Shown one piece after another: positions 52,563 to 63,700 of a stretch of 64,000 nucleotides of DNA. The notes under the pieces were generated by a model, which saw only the letters and a program-made list of their open reading frames with translations, had not been told where the DNA came from and searched no databases. Position numbers and translations under genes: made by a program. Within the stretch, counting starts at the first letter, position 1. Each line of letters opens with the position of its first letter. The DNA comes from Linnemannia hyalina (taxonomy: Eukaryota; Mortierellomycota; Mortierellomycetes; Mortierellales; Mortierellaceae), in contig JAHRHY010000012.1 in NCBI GenBank assembly GCA_019671135.1, forward strand, positions 1,550,001 through 1,614,000, in the 5' to 3' direction.

Positions 52563-52769
52563 ATGACTAGCAAGTTCGTCTGCTTGACACGCAAATCGAC
52601 AGTCCTCGTCGCAGCTATCACTTTGGCGCCCCTGACGTTTATCAACCTTCTTGCCTCCAACTACGCCGCCGTTATTCACGCAGCTACCATCGGTCCTAAC
52701 CAAGATACCGCCATCTCTTTTCCTCGGGCGAGCACCCCTGTCGCATTTGCAGTTCATGGTCGGCAGTAG
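52563..52769 (+). CDS. Putative very small secreted protein
   Basis: A 68-residue frame preceded by a CA/CT-rich leader. The N-terminus has a basic start (CLTRKS) and an Ala/Leu/Ile-rich core (TVLVAAITLAPLTFINLLAS), then a VIHAATI cleavage-like region, leaving about 30 mature residues without cysteines. No family recognised. The opposite strand carries a longer 184-codon frame over the same bases, which looks less protein-like; either could be spurious. Confidence 0.35.
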   Translation: MTSKFVCLTRKSTVLVAAITLAPLTFINLLASNYAAVIHAATIGPNQDTAISFPRASTPVAFAVHGRQ

Positions 52770-53116
52770 CAGGCCAAAAGACGAGCCACCAGAGATAGCG
52801 ATGGTGTTGAAGACGACGGAAGCGGCGGCTTGACCCTCAGTCTCGGAAAAATTAGAGGCTATCTCAGACGAACAAGGATGTTCTGGTGACGCGATCCCAC
52901 CGTATGAAAGAGCCTCATCTTCCTTCTCCCTTTGAATTTCCTTGACCTTTTCTTCTTTTAGTCGCATTACAAGGCGGGAAGTGCGCGAGTTGTTTTTTCT
53001 CGTAAAACACATATATTTTTTTGCCATTGCCTCACTGACTATCGCGCACACTTCTCGGAGTGATCTCGCGTCGGTGTGTGTCATGGACTTGTCTTTTGTC
53101 GTACGGGTCTCCATTG

Positions 53117-53126
53117 CATAAAAAGG
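53117..53126 (+). promoter_or_regulatory. TATA-like element upstream of the decayed secreted gene
   Basis: The sequence cataaaaagg lies 137 bases before the ATG at 53254 and is followed by a CA-rich leader with many acacaaac units. The same cataaaaagg occurs before the glutathione peroxidase gene, which supports it as this genome's TATA variant. Confidence 0.4.
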
Positions 53127-53253
53127 TCTAATATTTCCGTTCTCTCAGCATCACTCTTTCATACTCTCCTACAGGCCTCACACACCGACACAAACAAACA
53201 CAAACACAAATACGCATCGTTTCCTCCGCAGGCATCTTCACAAAACCTCAAAA

Positions 53254-53416
53254 TGACCAAGTTCCCGATTCGCAAGCTCTCTAGTTCAGTTCCCCCTCTT
53301 GGTCCTCCTCCTCCTCCTTGCCGTCGTCGCTGCTGTCAACTCGTCATTGTCTTCATCGTCGGTGGTGGGTCTCCTCGGCGCCTATTCCCGACGAACCATA
53401 CTTGTCTCCTTGTGAT
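53254..53416 (+). pseudogene. Frameshifted small secreted-protein gene
   Basis: The ATG opens MTKFPIRKLSS. A textbook signal-peptide core (FPLLVLLLLLAVVAAVNSS) and a mature segment (VVGLLGAYSRRTILVSL, stop) then follow in the next frame. The in-frame continuation is instead a Pro/Arg/Cys jumble. A TATA-like box and a good leader are still present, so the break is probably a single small indel in recent time. A sequencing error is an alternative. Confidence 0.5.
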
Positions 53417-53469
53417 GGATAGGCGCGTTTCTCTCTATGAGTTCGCTTCCTTTTCTTTTATTTAACGAA

Positions 53470-55152
53470 GACAGCAGTCTTGTCCTCGTCTAGGCTATAA
53501 AAGCTAGCTGAGGACAATTCTCGTTACACTTTCACCGATCCACCTCATCCTCCCATCGGTAGCTTGGGCAGCTGTCTTTTTGGGGTACCTCGTAGAACAC
53601 TGTCAAAAGGATATATCGGCCAATTAGACAAGCTCAGTTCAATGGGCAATTTGAACTCTGATCCTCCACAGGATACCCTTGAAATAAATCGAACGCCGGA
53701 AATTAACAGTTCAAAAAACTGAACGTGCCGAAGAAAAAAGGAAATATATAAATATCCTAGCGCAAAAAATAAATAAGGTCAAGTTACTGTGGGTGCCAAT
53801 TGAAGGAGAAGAGAGAAAGGTGATGGGAGAAGGATGGGGTGGGGGGGAAGGGAAAGACATGTATTTCTGGATACTTGGAATAGCCTCAATTTTTTACCAA
53901 GAGAGACAATGGAGGACGGTGCAGTGGAAAGAAGAAAAAAAAAGTGGGACGATGTAAATCGGATTGGCCCAAAGAAGTGGATGACAGGTCTGGATGAAGA
54001 AGTGAGGGATGTTGAGCTGCGCCTTGGAAGCTTATTCTTTTTTTTTTCTTGTTTAGAGAACGTCTTTCTTTCCTTGACTCAAGTCTCCTCGTTCAATCGC
54101 ACACCTCATGTGGGTATAATGTGACACAAACAACTCAAGTGTGGGGGTTATACTAGGGTGCACGAAAAACGGGAGGAGGTACGATGGTAGGAAGGGGTAA
54201 AATGTTCATCCTAACATCGGAAGGGTTGAATATTGTTCCTGAAAGCAGCGCGGTAAGGGAATACGTTTTCTCGGCACTGTCGAGATTCAAAAGGAACCAA
54301 GGCAGTGGAGGGGGTGTGTGAAATGGAAGAAAAAAGGAGAGGGGTAAGGGGAAAGAGGAATATAGCCGTTGCATCCATCCAATGAGATGGAGTGCCAACT
54401 TCCCTCCCCCAAGAATCGACGCACCAGACGACATTACGGAGACCGATGGCCGATCGCCTTTTTTTTTTTTTTTTTTTTTTATATTGCCCAATCCATTTTG
54501 AGCAGACAATTGAGAAAAAAGAGTAAAACGCTTTTTTTGCTTCGAGAGTTCAGAAAGAGAGAAAAAAGAAGGCAGGGTGAATGCGCAATAATCTTGTTTG
54601 TTTTTATGAGCGGAGTGAGAGACTGATAAGGGCAAAAAAGAAAAGTGATCGAAGAATTGAAAATGTGCGACCGGGCTTTGCAGTTTTGCGAGAATTGTCG
54701 CAGAAATGAAAAAAATGAGGAGGGTGTATGATGACATATCGTCCCATGCACTGTACCTTTCATTTTCTTTCTTCGTTCATTGACGACGGAGAGAATGTCA
54801 TTCGCGCGATTGGGTTCTTATTTCTTCTTTGGTGGCGAGAAAGGGCGAGAACGTTCTTCTTCTTTCGAGCTCGATCGTGGGTAGAAGGTTGACGTGTATC
54901 AGCATGTCATATCATCATCGACGCTTAATTGTGGGATGATGCCTCATACAACATCAACATATCCCAGACTTACAACGGTGAGAGTCCAACGGCGCGTTGC
55001 CCATTCGTGGACAAATCAATTTTTTTTTCTCATGCCATAAAAAGGACTCGGCCCTCCTCTCTTTTTCTTTTTCTTCTCCATTCATTCATACACATCAAAC
55101 CACAACACAACCCACCACAACACACTCTCATCAACCAACTTTACATTCAACA
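53470..55152. other. Intergenic region up to the peroxidase gene
   Basis: A second TATA-like ctataaaagc at 53494 has no recognisable gene after it, perhaps another lost small gene. T-rich and A-rich runs (T20 at 54461-54480) create low-quality open frames. The final ~150 bases hold cataaaaagg at 55036 and the CA-rich leader of the peroxidase gene. Confidence 0.45.
55036..55045 (+). promoter_or_regulatory. TATA-like element of the peroxidase gene
   Basis: The sequence cataaaaagg lies 117 bases before the ATG and is followed by a ttctttttc pyrimidine tract and a CA-rich leader. Confidence 0.5.
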
Positions 55153-56154
55153 ATGGCTGCCGTTCCCAACTTTTTCGCTTTGACCGCCAAGGACAAGAAG
55201 CACCAGGAGATCTCCATGAAGGAGTTCGAGGGCAAGGTCGTCCTTGTCGTCAACGTCGCCTCAAAGTGCGGCTTCACCAAGCAGTACGCCGGTCTCGAGG
55301 AGCTCTACAAGAAGTACAAGGATGAGGGCTTCGTCATCCTCGGCTTCCCCTGCAACCAGTTCGGCGGCCAGGTAAGCTTTTACTTCTTATCTACACGCAC
55401 GTTACATATTCACTTCACTGCGCAGCTTGCCTATGGCTTCTTGGAGCATGTTGGCATCATTACTTCTCGTTGTCCGCGTTTGACGAGTGGTTCGTTATTG
55501 TTATCGTTGCGAGTGAATGATGTCTACCGGTACACACCATGCGACGGTGGCAACGACAGTAACAATATCAAAAGGATTCTCGTTCTCGGACGTTTTTCTT
55601 CCCTCGCTCAGTATGACCGATTCGGTCATGGACGCATGATGCGCCTCCCCCAGCTCATCTTCCCAATAGGCGCGCTGACACCTTTTTTTCTTTTCTTCTT
55701 TTCCCTTCTCTCTCAACCCTCTTGTCCATAGGAACCCGGCGATGAAGAAGGTACGGTGACGATTGAATGGCTCACTTTCTTTTTAAAAACGTTTACATCT
55801 GGGTTCATTACCAAGCGCTGTAAGCATGTCTTGGCGCTCCATTATCACAAGGAATTGACACTAACCCTCTCTCTTTTGCACACACCTACAACCTCAATAG
55901 AGATCGAGTCGTTCTGCCAGCTCAACTTTGGAGTGACGTTCCCTTTGATGGCCAAGATCGATGTCAACGGCAACAACGAGGACCCCGTCTACAGCTACTT
56001 GAAGGCCCAGAAGAAGTCGTTGATGATGAGCCGTATCAAGTGGAACTTTGAAAAGTTCTTGATCGCCAAGGACGGTACCGTCTATGAGCGCTATGCCTCT
56101 GTCTCCACCCCCGAGGCCATCGCCAAGGATGTCGAGAAGCTCCTCCGCGCCTAA
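55153..56154 (+). CDS. Glutathione peroxidase-like thiol peroxidase
   Basis: Reduces peroxides; fungal members generally use thioredoxin rather than glutathione. Exons 55153-55371, 55732-55750 and 55901-56154 give 163 residues, in frame. Conserved blocks: [13 protein letters not shown] with peroxidatic Cys39 (Cys, not selenocysteine), [13 protein letters not shown] (Cys67) and [12 protein letters not shown] (Cys85, the usual resolving position), followed by [14 protein letters not shown]. No targeting signal, so probably cytosolic. The middle exon is 19 bases and encodes EPGDEE, right after the catalytic glutamine. Codons are strongly C-ending (gtc, aag, ctc), unlike the accessory region before it, which suggests high expression. 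Confidence 0.92.
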
Positions 56155-57035
56155 GAGTCTGGATTCGACTCGACAAATAACCACATCACCTTTCACCTTC
56201 ACCTTCACCACCATCATCATTACCACCAGCGAAACTGCCAACCTTTTAGCGAGTAGTTTGCAGCTGGATTGACGACAGGGTGCAAGTGGCGACAATTATT
56301 TCTTGTACATACATAACCATCGAAAAAAATAATAAAAAAAACGAATAATCCAGCGCACGCATGAAAGTACACACTGACTGACAGGAGCGAGAGAGTATGG
56401 TCCTCAAAGACGCTTATCTGCATGACATATTTCACACCCACATACACCCCATCCAAACACGTTCTTATGGCATTGTTGTATTGATTGTTGTTATTTTTTT
56501 GTAAGAGAAGGAGAGAATATACCAAAATGCCAAATTCCAATCCGGCTGTAGAGAAGATATCAACCGAGTCGGACTCATGGCCTGGCGACTATTGCTAGCC
56601 ATGCTCTTCCACCCCCACATAATGTCCAGCGAGTAGATAATATAAATATTTTCTACCCTACCAGCCGAGCGACATGGACCCAATGTGGGATCTTAGTACA
56701 GCATCAAGGGGAGTGGAATGGTTGATTCGAAAGATCATCTGAGTCGGCGGTTATTTATGTCGGCGGGGGTTGGTGGCTTGGGTTGGTTAGTATGAGGAGG
56801 GGGAAGAAAAAAAAGAAAAAAAAAAACTTCCCTTTTGTGACATTTTTGACAGTCCCCACCAAGACACGCTCACCTTCTGATCATTTGGACCTGTTTGGCG
56901 ATACGACCATTTTCCATCCTTTGTTTCCCGACTCCTTACAACAAACAACAAGCAAGCAAGCAAACAAGCATACCGTCTGCCGTTTAACCGTTCGAGTGCA
57001 TATAACAAAAGACATAATATCTACAGGACGAGACA
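56155..57035. other. Intergenic region and RsfS-gene promoter
   Basis: No supported gene. Contains 'caccttcacc' repeats just after the peroxidase stop, A-rich runs at 56325-56342 and 56806-56826, and a CA/AAC-rich leader. Confidence 0.5.
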
Positions 57036-58472
57036 ATGATCAGCGCATCATCATCGTTCAGCCGTGCAGGAAGAAGGGTCCTGACGACAACCACCACCAC
57101 CTCAAACAGTCGTCACCTCTGCACCCTCCTCCACAACACTCGTTCCACCACCGCGCGTATCCCCTCTATCACCACCATCAAGTCTCTCACAGCAACAACA
57201 ACAACATCATCATCAACAGCGAGGTCATGGTACACAACAACACCAACCCTCTTCCGTAAATTCGAATCCCACCACGACCACGCCAACATCCACAACCCCT
57301 CCCCCTCCTCTACCAAATCCGCCCCAGCCTCCGCCTCCGCATCAGGATCGCAGGAACAAGAAGACGACGGCGAGATCCCTCCCAAGGACGCTGTAAACAA
57401 GGCCCTCCTGACAGATGCCGACGATCTGATGGTCGGGAACGAAGGTCTGGAAACCATTGATCCCAAGGACTTTCCCGAGTTGTATCCCCATGAGCATGAG
57501 ATTGAAGGGTTGAGTCAGGAATCTCACCCAGATAATGAGCGGGATTTCGAAGGGTTCCGGGAGGGTGAGGATGTGGAGATCGAGGTACAGGAGATGGAAG
57601 AGAGAAGGTCGGTGCTGTTGTCGGATAAGCCCCGGTCGGAGGATGAGTTCTCGTGGTTCGTGGATGAGTCTTACCCCGACAAGGCTACCACTGGCCAGGA
57701 AGAAGAGTTTATCCCCCTGTGGCAAAAGAACGCTCAACGCTCGCCTGATGGCGCTATTGACGAACAATCGGGAGCTGGAGAGCCAGAATACACACCAGAC
57801 TCGATCCCGGGGCTGGTGAAGCTGTTGGAATCGGAGCGGGCAAAGAACATCAAAGTGATTGATATGCGAGATAAGTGCGATTGGACCAATTGGATGGTCA
57901 TTGCTGAGGGCTTGAGTGAGCGCCATTTGGGGAATGTTGCTGATGAGGTCTACAGTGCCGTAAGTCCCCTCTTCCCTCCACTTTTTTTTATGCATGTTTT
58001 CTATGTGTGCATTTTGTTTTTGTAAGGCCGTATTGGGCAATGCCGATCCGGATTTCTTGTCTTTTCTCCGTTTGCGGAGATAATAACTACATCATACGGA
58101 CTTGACACCTTAACTCTTCCTCATTTCTCAATCCTCTTCCCTCTTCAATAGTTGAAGAAGACATCCCCAAGCACAAGCCCACCAGTCATGGAAGGACGCG
58201 ACACCTCGGATTGGGTAGTGATCGACGCTGGATCCGTCGTGATCCACTTTATGACCCCCGAGGCCCGGAAAGAACGTGACCTCGAAGGATTGTGGGCTTC
58301 GGTCAAGAACCCGTTGAAGATGAAGGATGTGGATGAGATCTCGTGGGAGGATGTGAAGGGCAAGATGACCAAGAGTTGGAAGGAGGATCACGGACGGTCG
58401 AGGGGAGAGGATGGCAAGAGGGGCCGGAGGGGTGAGAGGGATATTCCTTTGTCGGATGTCGTCAAGTGGTAG
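57036..58472 (+). CDS. Mitochondrial ribosome silencing factor (RsfS/MALSU1/ATP25 N-domain type)
   Basis: RsfS-family proteins bind the large ribosomal subunit and prevent premature joining; MALSU1 does this in mitochondria. Exons 57036-57959 and 58152-58472 give 414 residues, in frame. The N-terminus is Arg/Ser/Thr-rich without acids, a probable mitochondrial presequence. A long acidic, disordered region follows (about 110-230). The RsfS domain starts near PGLVKLLESERAKNIKVIDM and runs through CDWTNWMVIAEGLSERHLGN, then, after the intron, DWVVIDAGSVVIHFMTPEAR, ending DLEGLWA. The C-terminal ~70 residues are highly basic. Yeast ATP25 has the same domain with a long C-terminal half, missing here. 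Family firm, exact role inferred. Confidence 0.85.
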
Positions 58473-58688
58473 ATGGAAGTGCTTACTTTTTTTTTTTTTT
58501 TTGCAGATGGGTGGAAGAGAGAGTGCGTGGAAAAAAAACAAATACTAAAGTATTGCTCGATCGCATAAACCGTTCCTTGTTGTCGTCATATTGAACATTT
58601 TTTTTTTATTCGTGCCGTTGTGTGAAAAGCTCTGCACTGTTTGATATCCTGAAAGATCCATGGACATGTAAGAAGCAGCGCCTGATGA

Positions 58689-60069
58689 CTACGCCCAAAA
58701 GTAAATGTTGGCAATAATACAAAGAAGCGTGAGGAGGACAGTTTGCGTAAGGATCTAGAAGATGATCACAAAGGAAAGAAAAAAATGTCAGTTTTCTTTC
58801 TGTCTCGGCAAAGATGTGCTGTCCTATGTCCTTGCGAAGCTCCGATCCTGTCGACGGTTGACTTACAAAGTACTTGAACTTTGGATCTATGAGTTGTAAA
58901 AATATCATGAAGAAGAGGGTAAATGACAGTGCTCGTTAGTACTTCCGAATAGCAAAAAAACGTAGAAAGCAAAGGCGTCCATGACTTTCGGTTCCACAGT
59001 GAAAAAGAGCGTACCCAAGTCGCCGTTTCTCCATGCCCTGAGCTGATATCATCCGAATGTCCCGAGGAGAAGGTAATTGAAAAGAGAACGAAAAAACAGT
59101 CAGTACAACGCGTTGGAAGTCCATCATCATCCCCCATTTTTTCGAATTGAACAACGGCAAGCGAACTAACTGCCTTTCTCGTACCAAGTGTCCTAGGCAT
59201 AATGCGAATCCAGTGATGATAAGGCCCAGCATGAAATGCGCTCCTGACTTGTGAGTGTTGATAATTGAGAACAGAAGCGTCAACGACACAAAGACCAGCA
59301 CCGTGATGCCTAAAATGAAAAGAGTTGTTTCCAATAAGAATTGAGGAGTCAGCAGGTTATTCTGTCAAGGAATGTAGCTCCAGGTGAATTCTCTTCTGGG
59401 ACGCAGGTTTGCCCTGTTCCTGTTCGTGAGTAGTCCCTGAGAAAATTGAAAGGGGATGTCCGTTGCTTTGCGCTGTTGTCATGCCCCTGAGGTATCGTTC
59501 CGTACCTGCTCCCTGCTCGATCATCCGTTCCTATTCAAGCAAGAATCGTGGTTTGAAAAGAGACGGTCAGCGTGTTTTTCGAGATAGAAGTGTAAGGTTT
59601 TCGATGTACTGTACAGCAAGTCATCTGGCCAGGTCTTCCTTTTTCTTTTTGTTTCGACTATTCGCCCCTCTTCACGTGTGTGTTTTGGTGGATTGAGATG
59701 TCGCCACACGACTGACTGACTGACTGACTGACTGACTGATGGAATATTTTTTTATCCTTGATTTGGCGGGAAGAGACAACAGTCAGGTCAGGTACTATCA
59801 CTTTTTTGTGCCAAGACTTGTTAAAGCAAAGCTTTATCCCCCACTCGGAATCCTTTGTCCATGAAATAGAGTATCTTAGACGTGTGGTTCCCCCTGCTGT
59901 CACGAAGAGAGTCGGCGCTATGGCAGGTCTTATATTTTTGAGGACACAAAAAGGGGGCAGGTTAGGTAGGTAGGTAGGTAGGGTTTACCTGGTCAGTTGA
60001 ACCTCCGAAGAGGACGTCATGCGAGGACCAGGACTGGGAGTCGTTGTCGATGGGTTGGTAGGATGACAT
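58689..60069 (-). CDS. TMEM243-family small membrane protein
   Basis: A protein of 114 residues from six exons: 60069-59989, 59530-59506, 59309-59185, 59042-59015, 58886-58867 and 58754-58689, all frames kept. Despite tiny exons (25, 28, 20 bases) the product matches the human TMEM243 layout in length and motifs. A polar N-terminus has DVLFGGSTDQERMIEQ (human LFGETSAKDRI). Helices follow (ITVLVFVSLTLLFSIINT; MLGLIITGFALCLGHL). Then come a GDLDPKFKYF loop (human GDLEPKF) and a last helix ending CIIANIYFWA (human CICANLYF). Cellular role unknown. It is divergent from COPG across ~650 bases. Confidence 0.8.
59713..59742. repeat. (GACT)n microsatellite in TMEM243 intron 1
   Basis: Seven tandem gact units; a second (TAGG)n tract lies at 59962-59982 in the same intron, next to the donor site. 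Confidence 0.9.
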
Positions 60070-60723
60070 TTTATAAGTTTAGGGTGTGAGAGAGTGAAAA
60101 AAAAGTAGCTTGGAGTGTGAAGTAGAGGAAAGGAAGAGGGTTTGAGAGTAAGAAGAAGACGAAGAATGAGCCTGTTGTGTGTGTGAGTGGCGTCGAGCGG
60201 AGAGGGGAATGGTGAGGGTGAGGGTGATGACGAGAAAGCGGGTCGAGAGAAGGCGAAATAGAAAAACGAGTGAGAGGCGAGAAAGTAAGGCATGAATCAC
60301 GTGATTGATCAGGTTGGGACGGCTGTTTCCCTTTGGATGGCTGGCTGGCTGGCTGGCCACTTCAGGTCGACGTGTCAAGTCCAGGCAACAGCAGCGTGCG
60401 CCAAATTAGTGACCCTAAAGGAAAGGACATCATCCCTCTTTCACTTTCACATCCCTCTCTTTTTCTCTCTTCTCTCTCTTCATCCTTCGTCCTTCCCATC
60501 GCTCTAATCCTCCTCTTCTTCCTCCTCTTCTGCGCCTACACACGCTCAACTCATCTCCTTCCCTTCTTCCTTTCTCTCGCATCCTTCCTCCCTAGCTGCG
60601 ATTGCGTGCTGAACACACACCCACACACCCCTCACCCGTTCTCATCAGACGCGCGATCAACAACACTCCTTTACTCCCACTCAACCACCTTATTTCACAC
60701 TTCTCGACTGATTACTCTCCTTC
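60070..60723. promoter_or_regulatory. Divergent promoter region (TMEM243 / COPG)
   Basis: About 650 bases between start codons. A 'ggctggctggctggc' repeat lies near 60339-60356 and a long CT-rich block (60440-60600) precedes COPG. No supported gene. Confidence 0.5.
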
Positions 60724-63700
60724 ATGATGAGTTACTCTAAAAGAGATGAAGACTCTGGTAATATACATCACTCACTCTCACACACATCTCATCCCGCTGT
60801 TTATCAAGAAGGGAGAAAAGACAGTGCACCCTGCTGTAAAAATAGATGAAAGATGCAAGGCGGATGATGAAAAGTATAAAACTAATCGCAATGGCCACGT
60901 CGCTTCTACTCACAATAGGCAGGATAGGCTATCACCACTACTTTGACAAGACGACTGTGCTGCAGGAGGCACGCGTCTTCAACGAGTCGCCCATCAATGC
61001 CCGTAAATGCCGTGCACTCCTCACAAAGATCCTCTACCTTATCTCCCTGGGAGAGACCTTTGGCACCACCGAGGCCACCGAGCTCTTCTTCAGCGTCACA
61101 AAGCTCTTCCAGTCCAAGGACGTAAGTGTCTTGATAAGGTCATTGGTGTTGTTATTCGTGTTTAAGATCTATCCCTCAGCAACAAAACAACGAACAACAA
61201 AGGACAAACGAGACACGTATTACGTGGCGTTCTAAAGAGCCGGACCTGATCCTTTGTCGATTTTTCTAATGAGAAAGTCGCGCGCCTATCCCAGCAACAA
61301 AGAGACCTAACAGATCCCATTGCTTTTTTTTCTTCTTCTCTCTTTCAACTTGTTCACTGTAATAGTCAGCTTTGCGTCAGATGGTCTACCTGGTTATCAA
61401 GGAGCTTTCGACTGTTGCCGAGGATGTCATCATGGTCACCAGCAGTTTGATGAAGGACATGCAGCCCACCTCCGAGGTCATGTACCGCGCCAATGCCATC
61501 AGGGTTCTTCGCAAGATCACCGATGTAAGTTCCTCGTTTTGCCTTATTATTCATATCGATCGACACTTGAGATCTGCCTTTGTTTGAAGAGGCACACTGA
61601 CGCATATTTAATTGGTTCACTTTTATATAGGCATCAATGTTGCAGGGATTGGAGCGATTCTTGAAGGCGGCTATTGTGGACAAGAACGCCAAGGTTTCAT
61701 CGGCTGCATTGGTTTCGTCCTACCACTTGTACGGCATTGCTCGTGAGGTCGTGAAGCGTTGGGCGAATGAGGCACAGGAGGCCATTAACGCCAAGCCCCA
61801 GTCGGCTGTCTCGGCCGCCACCTCATATGTCACCTCGTTCGGTGGCAGCGCGCCCCAGACCTACACCGCCGTCTCCAACTCCAACATTGTTCAGTACCAC
61901 GCCCTCGGTCTCTTGTACGCCATTCGCCAAAAAGATCGCATGGCCGTCTCCAAGTTAGTCCAGAACTATGCTGCAAAGAGTGGCATGAGCGGCTCTGTCC
62001 TCCGTTCGCCCTTTGCTCAGTGTCTCTTGGTCCGCTACGCCTGCAAGGTCATGGAAGAGGATCCTAGGTAAACCATTGATCATTATCTCATGCTCTGTGC
62101 TTGGTATTATTGTATGGAGCATCCCCCTAACAGCGTGGATTTTCAATGTATTATAATAGCTCGACCCGCGCAGTGTACGAGTTGCTGGAGGGATGGTTGC
62201 GCCACAAGAGCGAGATGGTCAACTTGGAGGCTGCTAAGGCTATTTGCGAAATCAAGGATGCTACAGCCAAGGAATTGTTCCCCGCCGTCACCACCCTTCA
62301 AAACTTCCTCTCCTCCGGTAAACCCAGCATCAAGTTCGCCGCCATTCGCGCCTTGAACAAGCTGGCCATGACTCAGCCCGCTGCCGTCGCCCCCTGCAAC
62401 ATTGACATGGAGAACATGATTACCGACCAGAACAGGAGCATTTCGACGTTTGCCATCACCACCCTCTTGAAGACCGGTAACGAGGCCTCAGTCGAGCGTT
62501 TGATGAAGCAGATCAGTGGATTCATGTCAGAGATCACGGACGAGTCCAAGGTCTTGGTCGTCGAGGCTGTTGGCTCGCTCTGCATCAAGTTCCCCGCCAA
62601 GCACCACGTCATGTTGAGCTTCTTGAGCGGTGCTCTCCGTGATGATGGCGGCTATGACTTTAAGCGCGCCGTTGTCGAGGCTATCTTCAACTTTGTCAAA
62701 TACATTCCCGAGTCCAAGGAGGCTGCTCTCTCACACTTGTGCGAAATCATTGAGGACTGCGAGTACTCCAAGCTGTCGGTCAAGATCTTGCACTTGCTCG
62801 GAGTCGAGGGTCCCAAGTGCCCCCAACCCACCAAATATATCCGCTACATCTACAACCGCGTCATCCTTGAGAACGCCGTTGTCCGTGGAGCCGCCGTCAG
62901 CGCCTTGGCCAAGTTTGGTGTCAATGTTGAGGATGAGGCTGTCAAGCAGAGCGTCAAGGTTCTTTTGAGCCGCTGCTTGGATGATGCTGACGACGAAGTC
63001 CGTGACAGAGCCACCATGTACCTTAACGTCATCAATACTGGCGACGAGAAGGGCTATGTCAAGGATGGTATGTTCTACCCTTTCTTTGCGCCTCAAATAT
63101 GTTCATTGCACTCGAAGTCATAAGGCAACAACGCCTAACAAGCATTTTTTTTTTTTTTTGGTGGAAATAGATTCGACGTATGCTCTTGCTTACCTTGAGC
63201 GCCAGCTTCTTACGTATGTCTCCAACCCCGAGATGGCCGAGACTCCCTTCGATTTGTCGGCTATTCCCAAGATTTCCCGTCAGGACGAGCAGGAGCGTGG
63301 CACACAGGAATTAGGCGGCGCTCTCCCCAGCCTCGGAGGACGTTCGAACACGCCCCCTCATTCTGGAAGCGCCTCGAACGGCGCTGGCTCGCGCCCCGCT
63401 ATCTCGAGCGCACCCTCTCTGGATCAGCAGGCATTATATGCCCAAAAGTTGGCCGAGGTGCCCGAGTTTGCCTCGTTTGGACCTTTGTTCAAGTCGACTG
63501 CCAAGCCCGTCGAGTTGACCGAGTCCGAGACCGAATACGCTGTCTCTTGCGTCAAGCATGTCTTCTCTCACCATGTCGTCTTCCAGGTACGACTTGTCTC
63601 CTTTGTTTCGTTCGAATATTTTGTGCATGATCTGAAGGTACACTAACATTTTTTCTTCTTTCTGATATTGTAGTTTAACATCAAGAACACTTTGAACGAC

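Noticed and set aside
52560..53114. 184-codon reverse open frame opposite the small secreted protein
   Set aside because: No recognisable domain, no matching promoter signs and odd composition at the end. Kept open as an alternative, but not called.
54153..54737. 194-codon reverse open frame with an N-terminal hydrophobic stretch
   Set aside because: It depends on a poly-A run (Lys7) and Phe/Pro/Leu-rich low-complexity sequence; no conserved motif.
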